Positions 1 to 8,069 of a DNA stretch of 46,559 nucleotides are shown in pieces. Source of the DNA: JBEAOO01 sp041164825 (lineage in GTDB: Bacteria > Pseudomonadota > Gammaproteobacteria > Burkholderiales > Burkholderiaceae_C); assembly GCA_041164825.1 (NCBI GenBank), contig JBEAOO010000104.1, positions 1 to 46,559 on the forward strand. The letters run 5' to 3'. A model generated the notes under the pieces. That model did not search any database. It saw only the letters and a list, made by a program, of their open reading frames with translations, and had not been told where the DNA came from. A program made the translations under genes and the position numbers. Each line of letters opens with the position of its first letter. Positions within the stretch are counted from its first letter, which is position 1.

Positions 1-1
1 C

Positions 2-784
2 CTGGAAACCCTGGTGGCCGCCACGCTGGAAGCCACGCTGCTGCACCCCACCAAAAGCGCACCCAAGTCCTTCCTGCAGGCTGCGGCCAGCATCTCCGAA
101 GCCAGCATGGCGGCCTACCGCAAGCTGGTCTACGAAACGCCCGGCTTCACCGACTACTTCTTTGCCGCAACGCCCATCCGCGAAATCGCCGAGTTGAACA
201 TCGGCTCCCGCCCGGCCTCACGCAAGGCCACCCGCGCCATTGAAGACCTGCGCGCCATCCCCTGGGGCTTCAGCTGGGGCCAGTGCCGCGTGGCGCTGCC
301 GGGCTGGTGCGGCTTCGGCACCGCCATCGAGCAGATGCTCGGCAGCGACCCGGCCGAGCGCAAAACCCGCTTGGCGCTGCTGCAGAAGATGTACAAGCAG
401 TGGCCGTTCTTCCGTACCCTGCTGTCCAACCTCGACATGGTGCTGGCCAAAAGCGACCTGGCCATTGCCGCGCGTTACGTGGAACTGGTGGAAGACAAAA
501 AGCTGGGCAAGAAGATCTTTGGCCTGGTGCAGGCCGAGTGGCAACGCGCCAACGACGCACTGTCGCTGATCACGGGCGAGAAGCACCGCCTGTCGTCGAA
601 CCCAACCCTGGCGCGCTCCATCGAGCACCGCTTCCCCTACCTCGACCCGCTGAACCACCTGCAGGTCGAACTGATGCGCCGCTACCGCCAGCGCAAAGAG
701 GGCGAGCCGGTGAACGAACGCGTGCAACGCGGCATTCACCTGTCCATCAACGGCGTGGCCGCGGGCTTGCGCAACACGGGCTGA
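2..784 (+). CDS. ppc: Phosphoenolpyruvate carboxylase, C-terminal part
   Basis: This is the last 260 codons of PEP carboxylase, the cytoplasmic enzyme that adds bicarbonate to phosphoenolpyruvate to make oxaloacetate and refill the TCA cycle. The frame is open to the left edge, so the start and most of the roughly 900-residue protein lie outside the window. The segment GSRPASRK followed by IEDLRAIPWGFSW is the conserved C-terminal region that carries catalytic and effector-binding residues, and the protein ends in the family-typical tail finishing NTG. A strong terminator follows 50 bases after the stop, so it is the last gene of its transcript. Confidence 0.97.
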   Translation: METLVAATLEATLLHPTKSAPKSFLQAAASISEASMAAYRKLVYETPGFTDYFFAATPIREIAELNIGSRPASRKATRAIEDLRAIPWGFSWGQCRVALPGWCGFGTAIEQMLGSDPAERKTRLALLQKMYKQWPFFRTLLSNLDMVLAKSDLAIAARYVELVEDKKLGKKIFGLVQAEWQRANDALSLITGEKHRLSSNPTLARSIEHRFPYLDPLNHLQVELMRRYRQRKEGEPVNERVQRGIHLSINGVAAGLRNTG

Positions 785-832
785 CGCAGGCGCGCTGCTG
801 TACCTCGCGGCGCAGCAGCAAGCACAAACGAC

Positions 833-860
833 AAGGGCCGGTTCACACCGGCCCTTTTTT
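833..860 (+). terminator. Rho-independent terminator of ppc
   Basis: A perfect 10-bp stem (AAGGGCCGGT / ACCGGCCCTT) closes a four-base TCAC loop and runs into six T residues. It lies between the ppc stop and the 3' end of the convergent psd gene. The T tract favours the plus strand. Confidence 0.9.
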
Positions 861-891
861 CATGCCTCGGGCGGCCCGAGTGCGCAGGACT

Positions 892-1752
892 TCAGCGGGC
901 CGGGTAGCCCGCCATCACCCCACCCATGCGGATCGCGCCCGCAGGTTGCCACGCGGCGTTGAAGGCCAAGGGGCCTTGGGGGAACAGCATCACCACCGTC
1001 GAGCCCAACAAGAAGCGGCCCATCTCTTCGCCTTGCTTCAGGCGAATTGGCTTGTCGCCCGCGCCGTCATAGCGCCACTCGCGCACATCGCCCGGCCGCG
1101 GTGGGTTGACCACACCGTGCCAGACCGTGGCCATGCTGCCGACGATGGTGGCGCCCACCAGCACCAGCACGAACGGCCCGCGCGGGCCCTCGAACACGCA
1201 CACCACGCGTTCGTTGCGGGCAAACAGGCCCGGCACACCGCGCGCCGTGGTCGGGTTCACCGAGAACAGATCGCCCGGCACATGGATCATGCGCAGCAAG
1301 CGGCCGGCGCAAGGCATGTGGATGCGGTGGTAATCGCGCGGGCTCAAGTAGAGCGTGGCAAAGTGGCCGTCGTTGAACTGCGCGGCCAGCGCCGCATCAC
1401 CGCCCACCAGTGTGGTGCTGCTGTAGCTGTGGCCCTTGGCCTGGAAAATCTGATCCCCCGCGATCGGGCCGATCTGGCTGATGGCGCCGTCCACCGGGCT
1501 GATCAAATCGGCCTTGGCCAGGGGCCGCGCACCGGGTTTCAAAGCCCGCGTGAAAAACTCGTTGAAGCTCGCATACGAGGCCACATCCGGGTTCGCGGCC
1601 TCGCTCATGTCAACGCCGTATTTGCCCACAAACCAGCTGATCAGCCGCGTGGTGAGCGTGCCCGCCCGGGCGCCCGCAATGTGGCCCGCAAACAGGGTCA
1701 GCGCCTTTTTGGGCAACAGGTATTGCGGCAACACGGCAAGGCGATCAGACAC
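892..1752 (-). CDS. psd: Phosphatidylserine decarboxylase proenzyme
   Basis: Converts phosphatidylserine to phosphatidylethanolamine at the inner membrane. The proenzyme cleaves itself between G250 and S251 of the LGST motif, giving a beta chain and a pyruvoyl-capped alpha chain. The expected catalytic residues are visible: D88 in SPVDG, H145 in the YHRIHMP block and S251. I chose the GTG at 1752 (VSDRLAVLPQ), which gives 286 residues, the usual family length. The frame stays open further upstream, but that extension would overlap the tRNA-Leu gene and looks noncoding. It converges on ppc and diverges from tRNA-Leu. Confidence 0.95.
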   Translation of the reverse strand: MSDRLAVLPQYLLPKKALTLFAGHIAGARAGTLTTRLISWFVGKYGVDMSEAANPDVASYASFNEFFTRALKPGARPLAKADLISPVDGAISQIGPIAGDQIFQAKGHSYSSTTLVGGDAALAAQFNDGHFATLYLSPRDYHRIHMPCAGRLLRMIHVPGDLFSVNPTTARGVPGLFARNERVVCVFEGPRGPFVLVLVGATIVGSMATVWHGVVNPPRPGDVREWRYDGAGDKPIRLKQGEEMGRFLLGSTVVMLFPQGPLAFNAAWQPAGAIRMGGVMAGYPAR

Positions 1753-1856
1753 GGCAGAGGCTTCTTCAAAGTGAGCGGGCCAGAGAGTGTATCGGCCGCA
1801 CCCGCCGCCGAGCCTGGGGTGCAACCCGCTGAAATGAAGAAAAGCACTGCTTTTCT

Positions 1857-1884
1857 TTGACAGCCCGGAAAATCCTGCTAAAGT
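1857..1884 (+). promoter_or_regulatory. Probable sigma-70 promoter of tRNA-Leu
   Basis: A consensus -35 box TTGACA (1857-1862) is separated by 16 bases from a TAAAGT -10 box (1879-1884). This would start transcription about 20 bases before the tRNA. A 21-bp palindrome ends on the first base of the -35 box. Confidence 0.6.
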
Positions 1885-1910
1885 AGCAGGCTTCGGTGAT
1901 ACGAACACCT

Positions 1911-1995
<85 letters not shown>

Positions 1996-2002
1996 AGATT
2001 GG

Positions 2003-2032
2003 AAAGGCCAGCATGAAAATGCTGGCCTTTTT
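2003..2032 (+). terminator. Terminator downstream of tRNA-Leu
   Basis: A 12-bp perfect stem, AAAGGCCAGCAT with ATGCTGGCCTTT, closes a GAAA tetraloop and ends in a short T run. It begins eight bases after the tRNA CCA end. Confidence 0.9.
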
Positions 2033-2309
2033 CAATTCCGGAACGCGTTTTTGCAGCGGCGCGCCAGTGGCTGCCCGGCCCACGGCAACAGACCGCAACC
2101 GCCAGCGCTCAACAGGATCGAAAGTGCAGCAGGTGGCGAGAGCCACATTCCGGGGCTGGCGCGAGGGTCGGGCTGAGCCGCATTCGATTTGCGGAGGTCA
2201 AGGAGGAGGGGTCGCGCAGCGGGCCCGGGGGACACGCAGCAAATCGTCACGGCCCATCGCCGCCCTCGCGCCGATCGCAGAACAGGGTGCCTCGGAACGG
2301 GAACCCGGC
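2033..2309. other. Intergenic region, no gene seen
   Basis: A 277-base GC-rich stretch between the tRNA terminator and the 3' end of the minus-strand response regulator. ORFs that cross it have no recognisable family content. No clear terminator for the regulator gene was found. Confidence 0.6.
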
Positions 2310-3110
2310 TCACGCCCCGCCGAGTGCCGCCTTCACCGCCGCCACTTGCCGGCGCGACACCGCCAGCCACTCGCCCAAGGGCGCCACCTGCACCGCCCAG
2401 CCCACGCCACCGGCGTCTTCGTCGTCGGCATCGGCGGCGGGCAAGTGGCGGCGCTCCAGCGCACGCACTGCGTGTTTGGCCACCAGCGCGTTGCGGTGCA
2501 CGCGCAAAAACCGCTCGCCCAAACGCGCCTCCAAATCGGCCAGCGCGTCGTCCAGCACATGGCTGTGTTCGGCGGTGCGCAGCGTCACGTACTTCAACTC
2601 GGCCTTGAGGTAGAGCACCTCGGCCAGCGGCACGCGCAGCATGCGGCCGCGCTCGGTGACCACGATGGCGCCGTCGTCGGCCTCGGGCGGCGCAGGCGCG
2701 CGGGCGGCCGATGCGCCCAGGCGCTGCACCACCCGCAGCAAGGCCGCCTGCAGCCGCTCGCGGCGCACGGGCTTGGTGAGGTAATCCACGGCATCGAGTT
2801 CGAACGCGCGCAAGGCGTGCTCGGCGTGCGCGGTGACAAACACCACCGCGGGCGGGGGCTTGAGGCGCTGCAACTCGGCGGCCAGCTGTGTGCCGTCGCG
2901 GCCCGGCATGGCGATGTCGAGCAGCACCACATCGCAGCGCTTGTGTTGCAAGCACACCAGCGCTTGCGTGGCATTGGCGGCCTCGGCCACCACCTCGGTG
3001 GCGGGCTCGGTCACGTCGCTGAGCAGCGTGCGCAAGCGCGAGCGCGCCAACGCCTCGTCGTCGACGATCAAGACCTGCAAACGCTGCCCAGAAGACGGAT
3101 GAACTATCAC
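2310..3110 (-). CDS. LytTR-family response regulator (AlgR-like)
   Basis: A cytoplasmic two-component regulator of 266 residues. The N-terminal receiver domain (about 11-125) has the acidic pair D17-D18, the phosphoacceptor D65 in LLDIAMPG and the conserved lysine in YLTKP. The C-terminal LytTR DNA-binding domain (about 145-265) contains FLRVHRNALV, a typical family segment. Its start overlaps the stop of the upstream sensor kinase by four bases (ATGA), so the two are co-translated partners. The AlgZ-AlgR arrangement beside argH is familiar from beta- and gammaproteobacteria. Targets cannot be read from this window. Confidence 0.92.
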   Translation of the reverse strand: MIVHPSSGQRLQVLIVDDEALARSRLRTLLSDVTEPATEVVAEAANATQALVCLQHKRCDVVLLDIAMPGRDGTQLAAELQRLKPPPAVVFVTAHAEHALRAFELDAVDYLTKPVRRERLQAALLRVVQRLGASAARAPAPPEADDGAIVVTERGRMLRVPLAEVLYLKAELKYVTLRTAEHSHVLDDALADLEARLGERFLRVHRNALVAKHAVRALERRHLPAADADDEDAGGVGWAVQVAPLGEWLAVSRRQVAAVKAALGGA

Positions 3111-4192
3111 AACGGCACCACCATCTGCACACGGTACACGCCCGGCGCGCGGCTGACTTCAAATTGCGAGGCCACATCGTGCATCAGTCGCAAACGCTCG
3201 CGCACATTGCGCAGCGCCATGCCGTTGCCGGGCTGCGAGGGCGCGTCGGGCACGCTGTTGGTGAGGGTGATCACCGCGTGGCCGTTTTTCACCCGCGTGC
3301 GGATGCGCAGCTGCCCGCCTTGCTCGGCCGGCTCCACGCCGTGGCGCACGGCGTTTTCCACCAGCGGCTGCAGCAGCAGCGGCGGCAGGCGGGCGGCGTC
3401 GGCCGCGGGGTCGAGGTCCCAGCTCACGTGCAGGCGCTCGCCAAAACGAATCTGCTCAATCGCCAGGTAGCGCTGGGCCAGCTCCACCTCGGCGGCCAGC
3501 GTCACCACCGCGCCGTTGTCTTCGCTGAGGGCGGCGCGAAACAGCTCGGCCAAATCCTCCAGCACGCCCTCGGCGCGCACCGGGTCAGCGCGCACCAAGC
3601 TGAGCGCAGTGTTAAGCGTGTTGAACAAAAAATGCGGGCGGATGCGCGACTGCAACTCGGCCAACCGTGCGCTGGCCTGCGCCGGCTGCCAGGCCTGCGC
3701 GCGCCACTGCAGCCACAGCGCCATCACCAGCGCCAGGCCGGCGCCGCTGGCGGCACAGGCCGCGCCCACGGTGGCCAAGGGCTCGGCCACGCCACTGACC
3801 AAGCCCAAGGCCCAGCCCAGCGCACCGCACGCGGCCCCCAGCAGCACCACGCCAGCCCAAGCGGCTTTGGCATGGCGCACCCACACACGTTTGAGCGCGC
3901 ACGTGAGCAGCAGCCAAGCCAGCACACCGGGCAAGGCCACGGCCACATTGAGCGCCAGGCGCGTCAACAAGGCCGGCCCGCTCGACGCCACAAACAAGCT
4001 GCCCACGGCCACCGCGCCCTGCACCAACAACACCGCGCGCAGCACCACGCCCACATGGCACACATCAAACACCACGGGCACGGACGCCTCAGCCGGCCAT
4101 GCCGAGGGCAGCTGGCTCAAATCGCCCGGGCGGGTCGACTCGGGCCAGAGGCTGGCAGCGGGTTCGGGGTTGGCGGCGGGGCGACGGGCCAT
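3107..4192 (-). CDS. LytS/AlgZ-type sensor histidine kinase
   Basis: A 361-residue membrane kinase paired with the downstream LytTR regulator. Residues about 47-160 form hydrophobic membrane segments. The His_kinase (PF06580-type) domain begins near 175 and has the phosphoacceptor H187 in RIRPHFLFNTLN. An ATP-binding region follows with an N-box-like PLVENAVRHGVEP and a G-box near GNGMALRNVRERL. No large periplasmic sensor domain is seen, so the signal is probably perceived within or at the membrane. The gene diverges from argH across 150 bases. The start is the ATG at 4192. Confidence 0.92.
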   Translation of the reverse strand: MARRPAANPEPAASLWPESTRPGDLSQLPSAWPAEASVPVVFDVCHVGVVLRAVLLVQGAVAVGSLFVASSGPALLTRLALNVAVALPGVLAWLLLTCALKRVWVRHAKAAWAGVVLLGAACGALGWALGLVSGVAEPLATVGAACAASGAGLALVMALWLQWRAQAWQPAQASARLAELQSRIRPHFLFNTLNTALSLVRADPVRAEGVLEDLAELFRAALSEDNGAVVTLAAEVELAQRYLAIEQIRFGERLHVSWDLDPAADAARLPPLLLQPLVENAVRHGVEPAEQGGQLRIRTRVKNGHAVITLTNSVPDAPSQPGNGMALRNVRERLRLMHDVASQFEVSRAPGVYRVQMVVPL

Positions 4193-4342
4193 GGGTGGGT
4201 GGGGCTGTGGCGGGGTGGGCTCGATAGAATGGTGGGCTTCGCAGCGGGCGCGCGTTTTGTCGCCTGCCCGTCTGTCGCCCCCTTGCCCATTGTCGCCAAG
4301 TCCGGCCCCACGCCGGGCCGGCCCTCAACCCACGCTGTAGCC

Positions 4343-5746
4343 ATGTCCTCCGTCAACCAACTCGACAAGAAATCCGAAGCCTGGTCCGCGCTGTTTTCAG
4401 AGCCCATGAGCGAGCTGGTCAAGCGCTACACGGCCAGCGTGTTTTTCGACAAGCGCCTGTGGAAGGCCGACATCACCGGCAGCCTGGCTCACGCCGAGAT
4501 GCTGGCCGCGCAAGGCATCATCAGCGCCGATGACCACGCCGCCATCCAGCGCGGGCTGGCGCAGATCACGCAAGACATTGAGGCCGGGAACTTCGAGTGG
4601 AAGCTCGACCTGGAGGACGTGCACCTCAACATCGAAGCCCGCCTGACGCAGCTGGTGGGCGACGCGGGCAAGCGCCTGCACACCGGCCGCTCGCGCAACG
4701 ACCAGGTGGCCACCGACGTGCGGCTGTGGCTGCGCGACGAGATCCGCGACATCGGCGAGCTGCTGAATGCGCTGCAAGCCGCGCTGGTGGACGTGGCCGA
4801 TGCCAATGCCGAAGTGATCCTGCCTGGCTTCACCCACCTGCAGGTGGCTCAACCGGTGAGCTTCGGCCACCACCTGCTGGCGTATGTCGAGATGTTCTCG
4901 CGCGATGCCGAGCGCTTTGCCGATGTGTACCGCCGCACCAACCGCCTGCCGCTGGGCGCCGCCGCACTCGCCGGCACCAGCTACCCGCTCGACCGCGAGC
5001 GCGTGGCGCGCACGCTGGGCATGGAAGGCGTGTGCCAAAACAGCCTCGACGCGGTGAGCGACCGCGACTTCGCGATCGAGTTTGCCGCTGCGGCCAGCTT
5101 GTGCATGGTCCACTTCAGCCGCTTCAGCGAAGAGCTGGTGCTGTGGATGAGCCAGAACTTCAGCTTCATCGATCTGGCCGATCGCTTTTGCACCGGCTCG
5201 TCGATCATGCCGCAGAAGAAAAACCCCGACGTGCCCGAACTCGCGCGCGGCAAGACCGGCCGCGTGGTGGGGCACCTGATGGGCCTGATCACGCTGATGA
5301 AGGGCCAGCCCCTGGCCTACAACAAGGACAACCAGGAAGACAAGGAGCCGCTGTTCGACACCGTCGACACTCTCAAAGACACCCTGCGCATCTTCGTGGA
5401 GCTGGTGGCCGGCATCACCGTGAAACCCGAAGCCATGGAGCGCGCCGCGCTGCGCGGCTACGCCACGGCCACCGATCTGGCCGACTACCTGGTGAAAAAA
5501 GGCCTGCCCTTCCGCGACGCCCACGAGGTGGTGGCCCACGCGGTGAAGGCCGCCATCGGCCGCGGCGTGGACCTGGCCGAGCTGAGCCTGGCCGACCTGC
5601 AAGCCTTCCACGCCAGCATGGGCGACGATGTGTTTGCGGTGCTGACGCTGCGCGGCTCGCTCAACGCCCGCAATGTGCTGGGCGGCACGGCACCGGCGCA
5701 GGTGCGTGCGCAAGTGGCGCGGCATCGGGCGCGGCTGGCGGCCTGA
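4343..5746 (+). CDS. argH: Argininosuccinate lyase
   Basis: Catalyses the last step of arginine biosynthesis, splitting argininosuccinate into arginine and fumarate in the cytoplasm. The 467-residue length fits the family. The fumarase/aspartase superfamily signature GSSIMPQKKNP is intact and contains the catalytic serine, and HTGRSRNDQVATD is the typical substrate-binding block. The frame is open far upstream, but the ATG at 4343 (MSSVNQLDKK) starts the conserved protein and lies downstream of the divergent kinase start. A TAGAAT sequence at 4225-4230 could be a -10 box, without a convincing -35. A strong terminator follows. Confidence 0.97.
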   Translation: MSSVNQLDKKSEAWSALFSEPMSELVKRYTASVFFDKRLWKADITGSLAHAEMLAAQGIISADDHAAIQRGLAQITQDIEAGNFEWKLDLEDVHLNIEARLTQLVGDAGKRLHTGRSRNDQVATDVRLWLRDEIRDIGELLNALQAALVDVADANAEVILPGFTHLQVAQPVSFGHHLLAYVEMFSRDAERFADVYRRTNRLPLGAAALAGTSYPLDRERVARTLGMEGVCQNSLDAVSDRDFAIEFAAAASLCMVHFSRFSEELVLWMSQNFSFIDLADRFCTGSSIMPQKKNPDVPELARGKTGRVVGHLMGLITLMKGQPLAYNKDNQEDKEPLFDTVDTLKDTLRIFVELVAGITVKPEAMERAALRGYATATDLADYLVKKGLPFRDAHEVVAHAVKAAIGRGVDLAELSLADLQAFHASMGDDVFAVLTLRGSLNARNVLGGTAPAQVRAQVARHRARLAA

Positions 5747-5770
5747 TCACTGCTCGGCCAAACCCACGGA

Positions 5771-5802
5771 AAAGGGACTGCGATGACAGTCCCTTTTTTT
5801 TC
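5771..5802 (+). terminator. Terminator of argH
   Basis: Stem AAAGGGACTG (5771-5780) and CAGTCCCTTT (5787-5796) with a six-base loop, followed by an unbroken T run. Confidence 0.93.
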
Positions 5803-5867
5803 GCTTCACTGCGCGCGCTACGAGGCGCGGCAAGGGGTGAAATGGGCCCTTCGCTGCGGCGCCTGCT

Positions 5868-7100
5868 TCAATTGTCCAGCTTGATTTCGGTGGCCGTCAG
5901 CACGCCGCCAACGCGCACACATTTGACCTCCACCCTGAGACCATCACGCAGATCAGCAGCGCTATTCACGCCGTCCTTGTAGCGCACGGACGTGCTGAGG
6001 TAGGAGATGGTCCGGCCTTTGAGCATGAAGGTCTGAGCCGAGGTCGACAGGCTGCTGATCACATCGTGGTATTCGAACTCGTCTGCGTCTTGCGAGTCCG
6101 GCTTCGCCGACAACTGGGTAGCGATCAGCACGCCAGCGACCAAACCGCCCTCCACTTCCACGCGGCTGCCCAAGCCCAAGCCCAGGGACAAAGGCGCGAC
6201 GGACAGCGGCAAGTCCACAGGCACGCCACTGATGATCGCCCGGCGCACGCCATTCGAGACCACACCCAACTGGTTGATGCGCCCTTCCACCTTGGCATCG
6301 TGATCGTCGCTCAGTTGACGCTGCAAGGTGCCGAAGGACAAGACCTGCCAAGCGCCGTCGCTGCGTTGCGCGCTGCCGAGTTGCACGCGCACATCGCTGC
6401 CCACCGCCAAGCTGCCGGGCAGCGACGCGATGCCACTGACGTTGAACCGTTGATCGCCAACACTGAAGGTGGAGTCGCCCGCGGTCCACGCCGTCACTGG
6501 CGCGCGCAATTCCCAAGGTGCCTCTGCACTGGACACGTCCACACGCGTGGCCCGAACCTGCCCCGTGGGCGTGTCGATATAACCATGCACCTCGACCCGC
6601 GAGCTGCCCACCACCAAAGCTGCCAGCCCCGACGGTAAGCCATCGAGCACCGTGGACTGGCTGACCTTGACGACAAAGCCCAGCGCCGAAAACGTGCCGG
6701 CTGCAGCGTCGTAGCGGGCCGTCACCGGGCCACGCAGCAAGCGGTTGACACGCACCGTGGACGCGGTGGCCTTGAAGGCGCCTGTGGTGCCAGTGACGGC
6801 GTCGCTGTAGACGTCTACCACCATGCCTTCCTTGAGCGTCAAGGCGCTGCTGCGGCCTTCATCATCTTGGATGCTGGCCGTCGAATCATCAAAACGCACG
6901 CCGTTGACGACGATCGAGCCCAAGCCTGCGATCGGACCGGACGAGAACGACCCGGTGCCGCCCGTGCCCACACCGCCACCGCAGCCGGGCACGAAGGCCA
7001 CGACGACGGAGAACAACAGCGCGAGTGCGGCAGCGGCCCAGCGGCCTCGGTGGCCGTTGGAATGGCCCGGCGCGTGGGCGCCAGAATGAGTGTGGATCAT
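5868..7100 (-). CDS. DUF5666 lipoprotein, copy 1
   Basis: A 410-residue secreted protein of unknown function. After a charged N-terminus there is a hydrophobic stretch (about 21-38) followed by VPGCGGG, which resembles a lipobox, so an outer-membrane or periplasmic lipoprotein is likely. The body is beta-rich and repeats the DUF5666 pattern several times, starting with IAGLGSIVVNGVRFDD. The fold is thought to be small OB-like beta barrels, but no activity is known to me. Its start overlaps the stop of the DUF6502 gene by four bases, so it is the third gene of a minus-strand cassette with a paralogue at the front. Confidence 0.85.
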   Translation of the reverse strand: MIHTHSGAHAPGHSNGHRGRWAAAALALLFSVVVAFVPGCGGGVGTGGTGSFSSGPIAGLGSIVVNGVRFDDSTASIQDDEGRSSALTLKEGMVVDVYSDAVTGTTGAFKATASTVRVNRLLRGPVTARYDAAAGTFSALGFVVKVSQSTVLDGLPSGLAALVVGSSRVEVHGYIDTPTGQVRATRVDVSSAEAPWELRAPVTAWTAGDSTFSVGDQRFNVSGIASLPGSLAVGSDVRVQLGSAQRSDGAWQVLSFGTLQRQLSDDHDAKVEGRINQLGVVSNGVRRAIISGVPVDLPLSVAPLSLGLGLGSRVEVEGGLVAGVLIATQLSAKPDSQDADEFEYHDVISSLSTSAQTFMLKGRTISYLSTSVRYKDGVNSAADLRDGLRVEVKCVRVGGVLTATEIKLDN

Positions 7101-7999
7101 GGGGCGGGGTCTCCCTCGGGCGGCGCCACCGGCGCGTCAACTGCAGCGGGTGCAATTGACGCTGCCGGGATGACAGGCGCCTGGTAGCTGAAGAGGCCGA
7201 TGCGCATGCGCTGGTTGGCAGCGTCGGGTCGCGCATCGTCCTCGGCGATGAGTTGTTCGAGCTTGGGCACCAGCGCGGCGGCCAGGGCCCGCCAGTGCTC
7301 GCTGATGATCGGGCGCAGGGTGTCGAGCGAGGCTTCGCTCAGGCCATCGGCAAAGATGGCTTGCTCGAAGTGGGCCGGGCCCTCACCCAACACGTTGGAC
7401 ACGGCGGCGTTCAGGTGGTCACCCACGTTGTCGCCCAAAAAGCCCAGCATGCGTCCGGTGTCGGCGCGCGGCACAAAGGCGGCGGTGGTGAGCGTCACGG
7501 TGTCGCTCGCCACATCGTGCTGGGCCAGGCCCAGACGGGTGAGTTCTTCGAGCAGGCTGCGCGGGTGTTTGTCGCGCGTCACCGAATGCGCCAGGGCTTC
7601 AAAGCTGGGCGCGTCGCCCAGGCGCGGCAAGGGCCGGGGCTGGCCATCGGCGCCGAGCATGTCGGGGTGGGTGCTCCAGCGCGCAAACAGCTCGCTCACC
7701 AAGGAGCGCGGCGGTGCCACCGGTGCACGCGCGACGTGAACGGCGCTCAGGCGCGCCACCTCGCGGCGGTTGATGCCGGTGCTGGCGCTGATGCGGCTGA
7801 CGCGGCGGTGCTCGGGCAGCGTGGGGTGGGCAGCGTGGGCTTGGGCCACCACGGCCAGGCGCAGCATGTCGTCGAGCGCCGCGTAAGGCACACCGCGCGC
7901 CACCACCAAACGCGCGACCGGCTCCAGCAAGGCGCGCAGGGCCTCGTGCAGGGCGGCGTCGTCGGGCGGCGCGGCGGGGGGACGGGTGGGATCGGTCAC
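7097..7999 (-). CDS. DUF6502 family protein
   Basis: A 300-residue protein with no signal peptide and no membrane segment, so probably cytoplasmic. The N-terminal third (LHEALRALLEPVARLVVARGVPYAALDDMLR, then a helix pair around STGINRREVARL) resembles a winged-helix or HTH-type module, as I recall for DUF6502. The C-terminal tail is proline/alanine-rich. It sits between two DUF5666 lipoprotein genes, 70 bases after the first and overlapping the second by ATGA. A regulatory or DNA-binding role for the cassette is a guess from the HTH-like segment. Confidence 0.8.
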   Translation of the reverse strand: MTDPTRPPAAPPDDAALHEALRALLEPVARLVVARGVPYAALDDMLRLAVVAQAHAAHPTLPEHRRVSRISASTGINRREVARLSAVHVARAPVAPPRSLVSELFARWSTHPDMLGADGQPRPLPRLGDAPSFEALAHSVTRDKHPRSLLEELTRLGLAQHDVASDTVTLTTAAFVPRADTGRMLGFLGDNVGDHLNAAVSNVLGEGPAHFEQAIFADGLSEASLDTLRPIISEHWRALAAALVPKLEQLIAEDDARPDAANQRMRIGLFSYQAPVIPAASIAPAAVDAPVAPPEGDPAP

Positions 8000-8069
8000 A
8001 GAGGTGAATGGTAATGGGCGCGATGCACATCTGCACCGCGCCCGGCCCGATTCAAGGGGGTAGGGCCTG

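Noticed and set aside
283..1860. 525-codon plus-strand ORF across the end of ppc and antisense to psd
   Set aside because: It overlaps two well-supported genes, has no family content, and its arginine/alanine/histidine-rich composition is typical of high-GC shadow frames.
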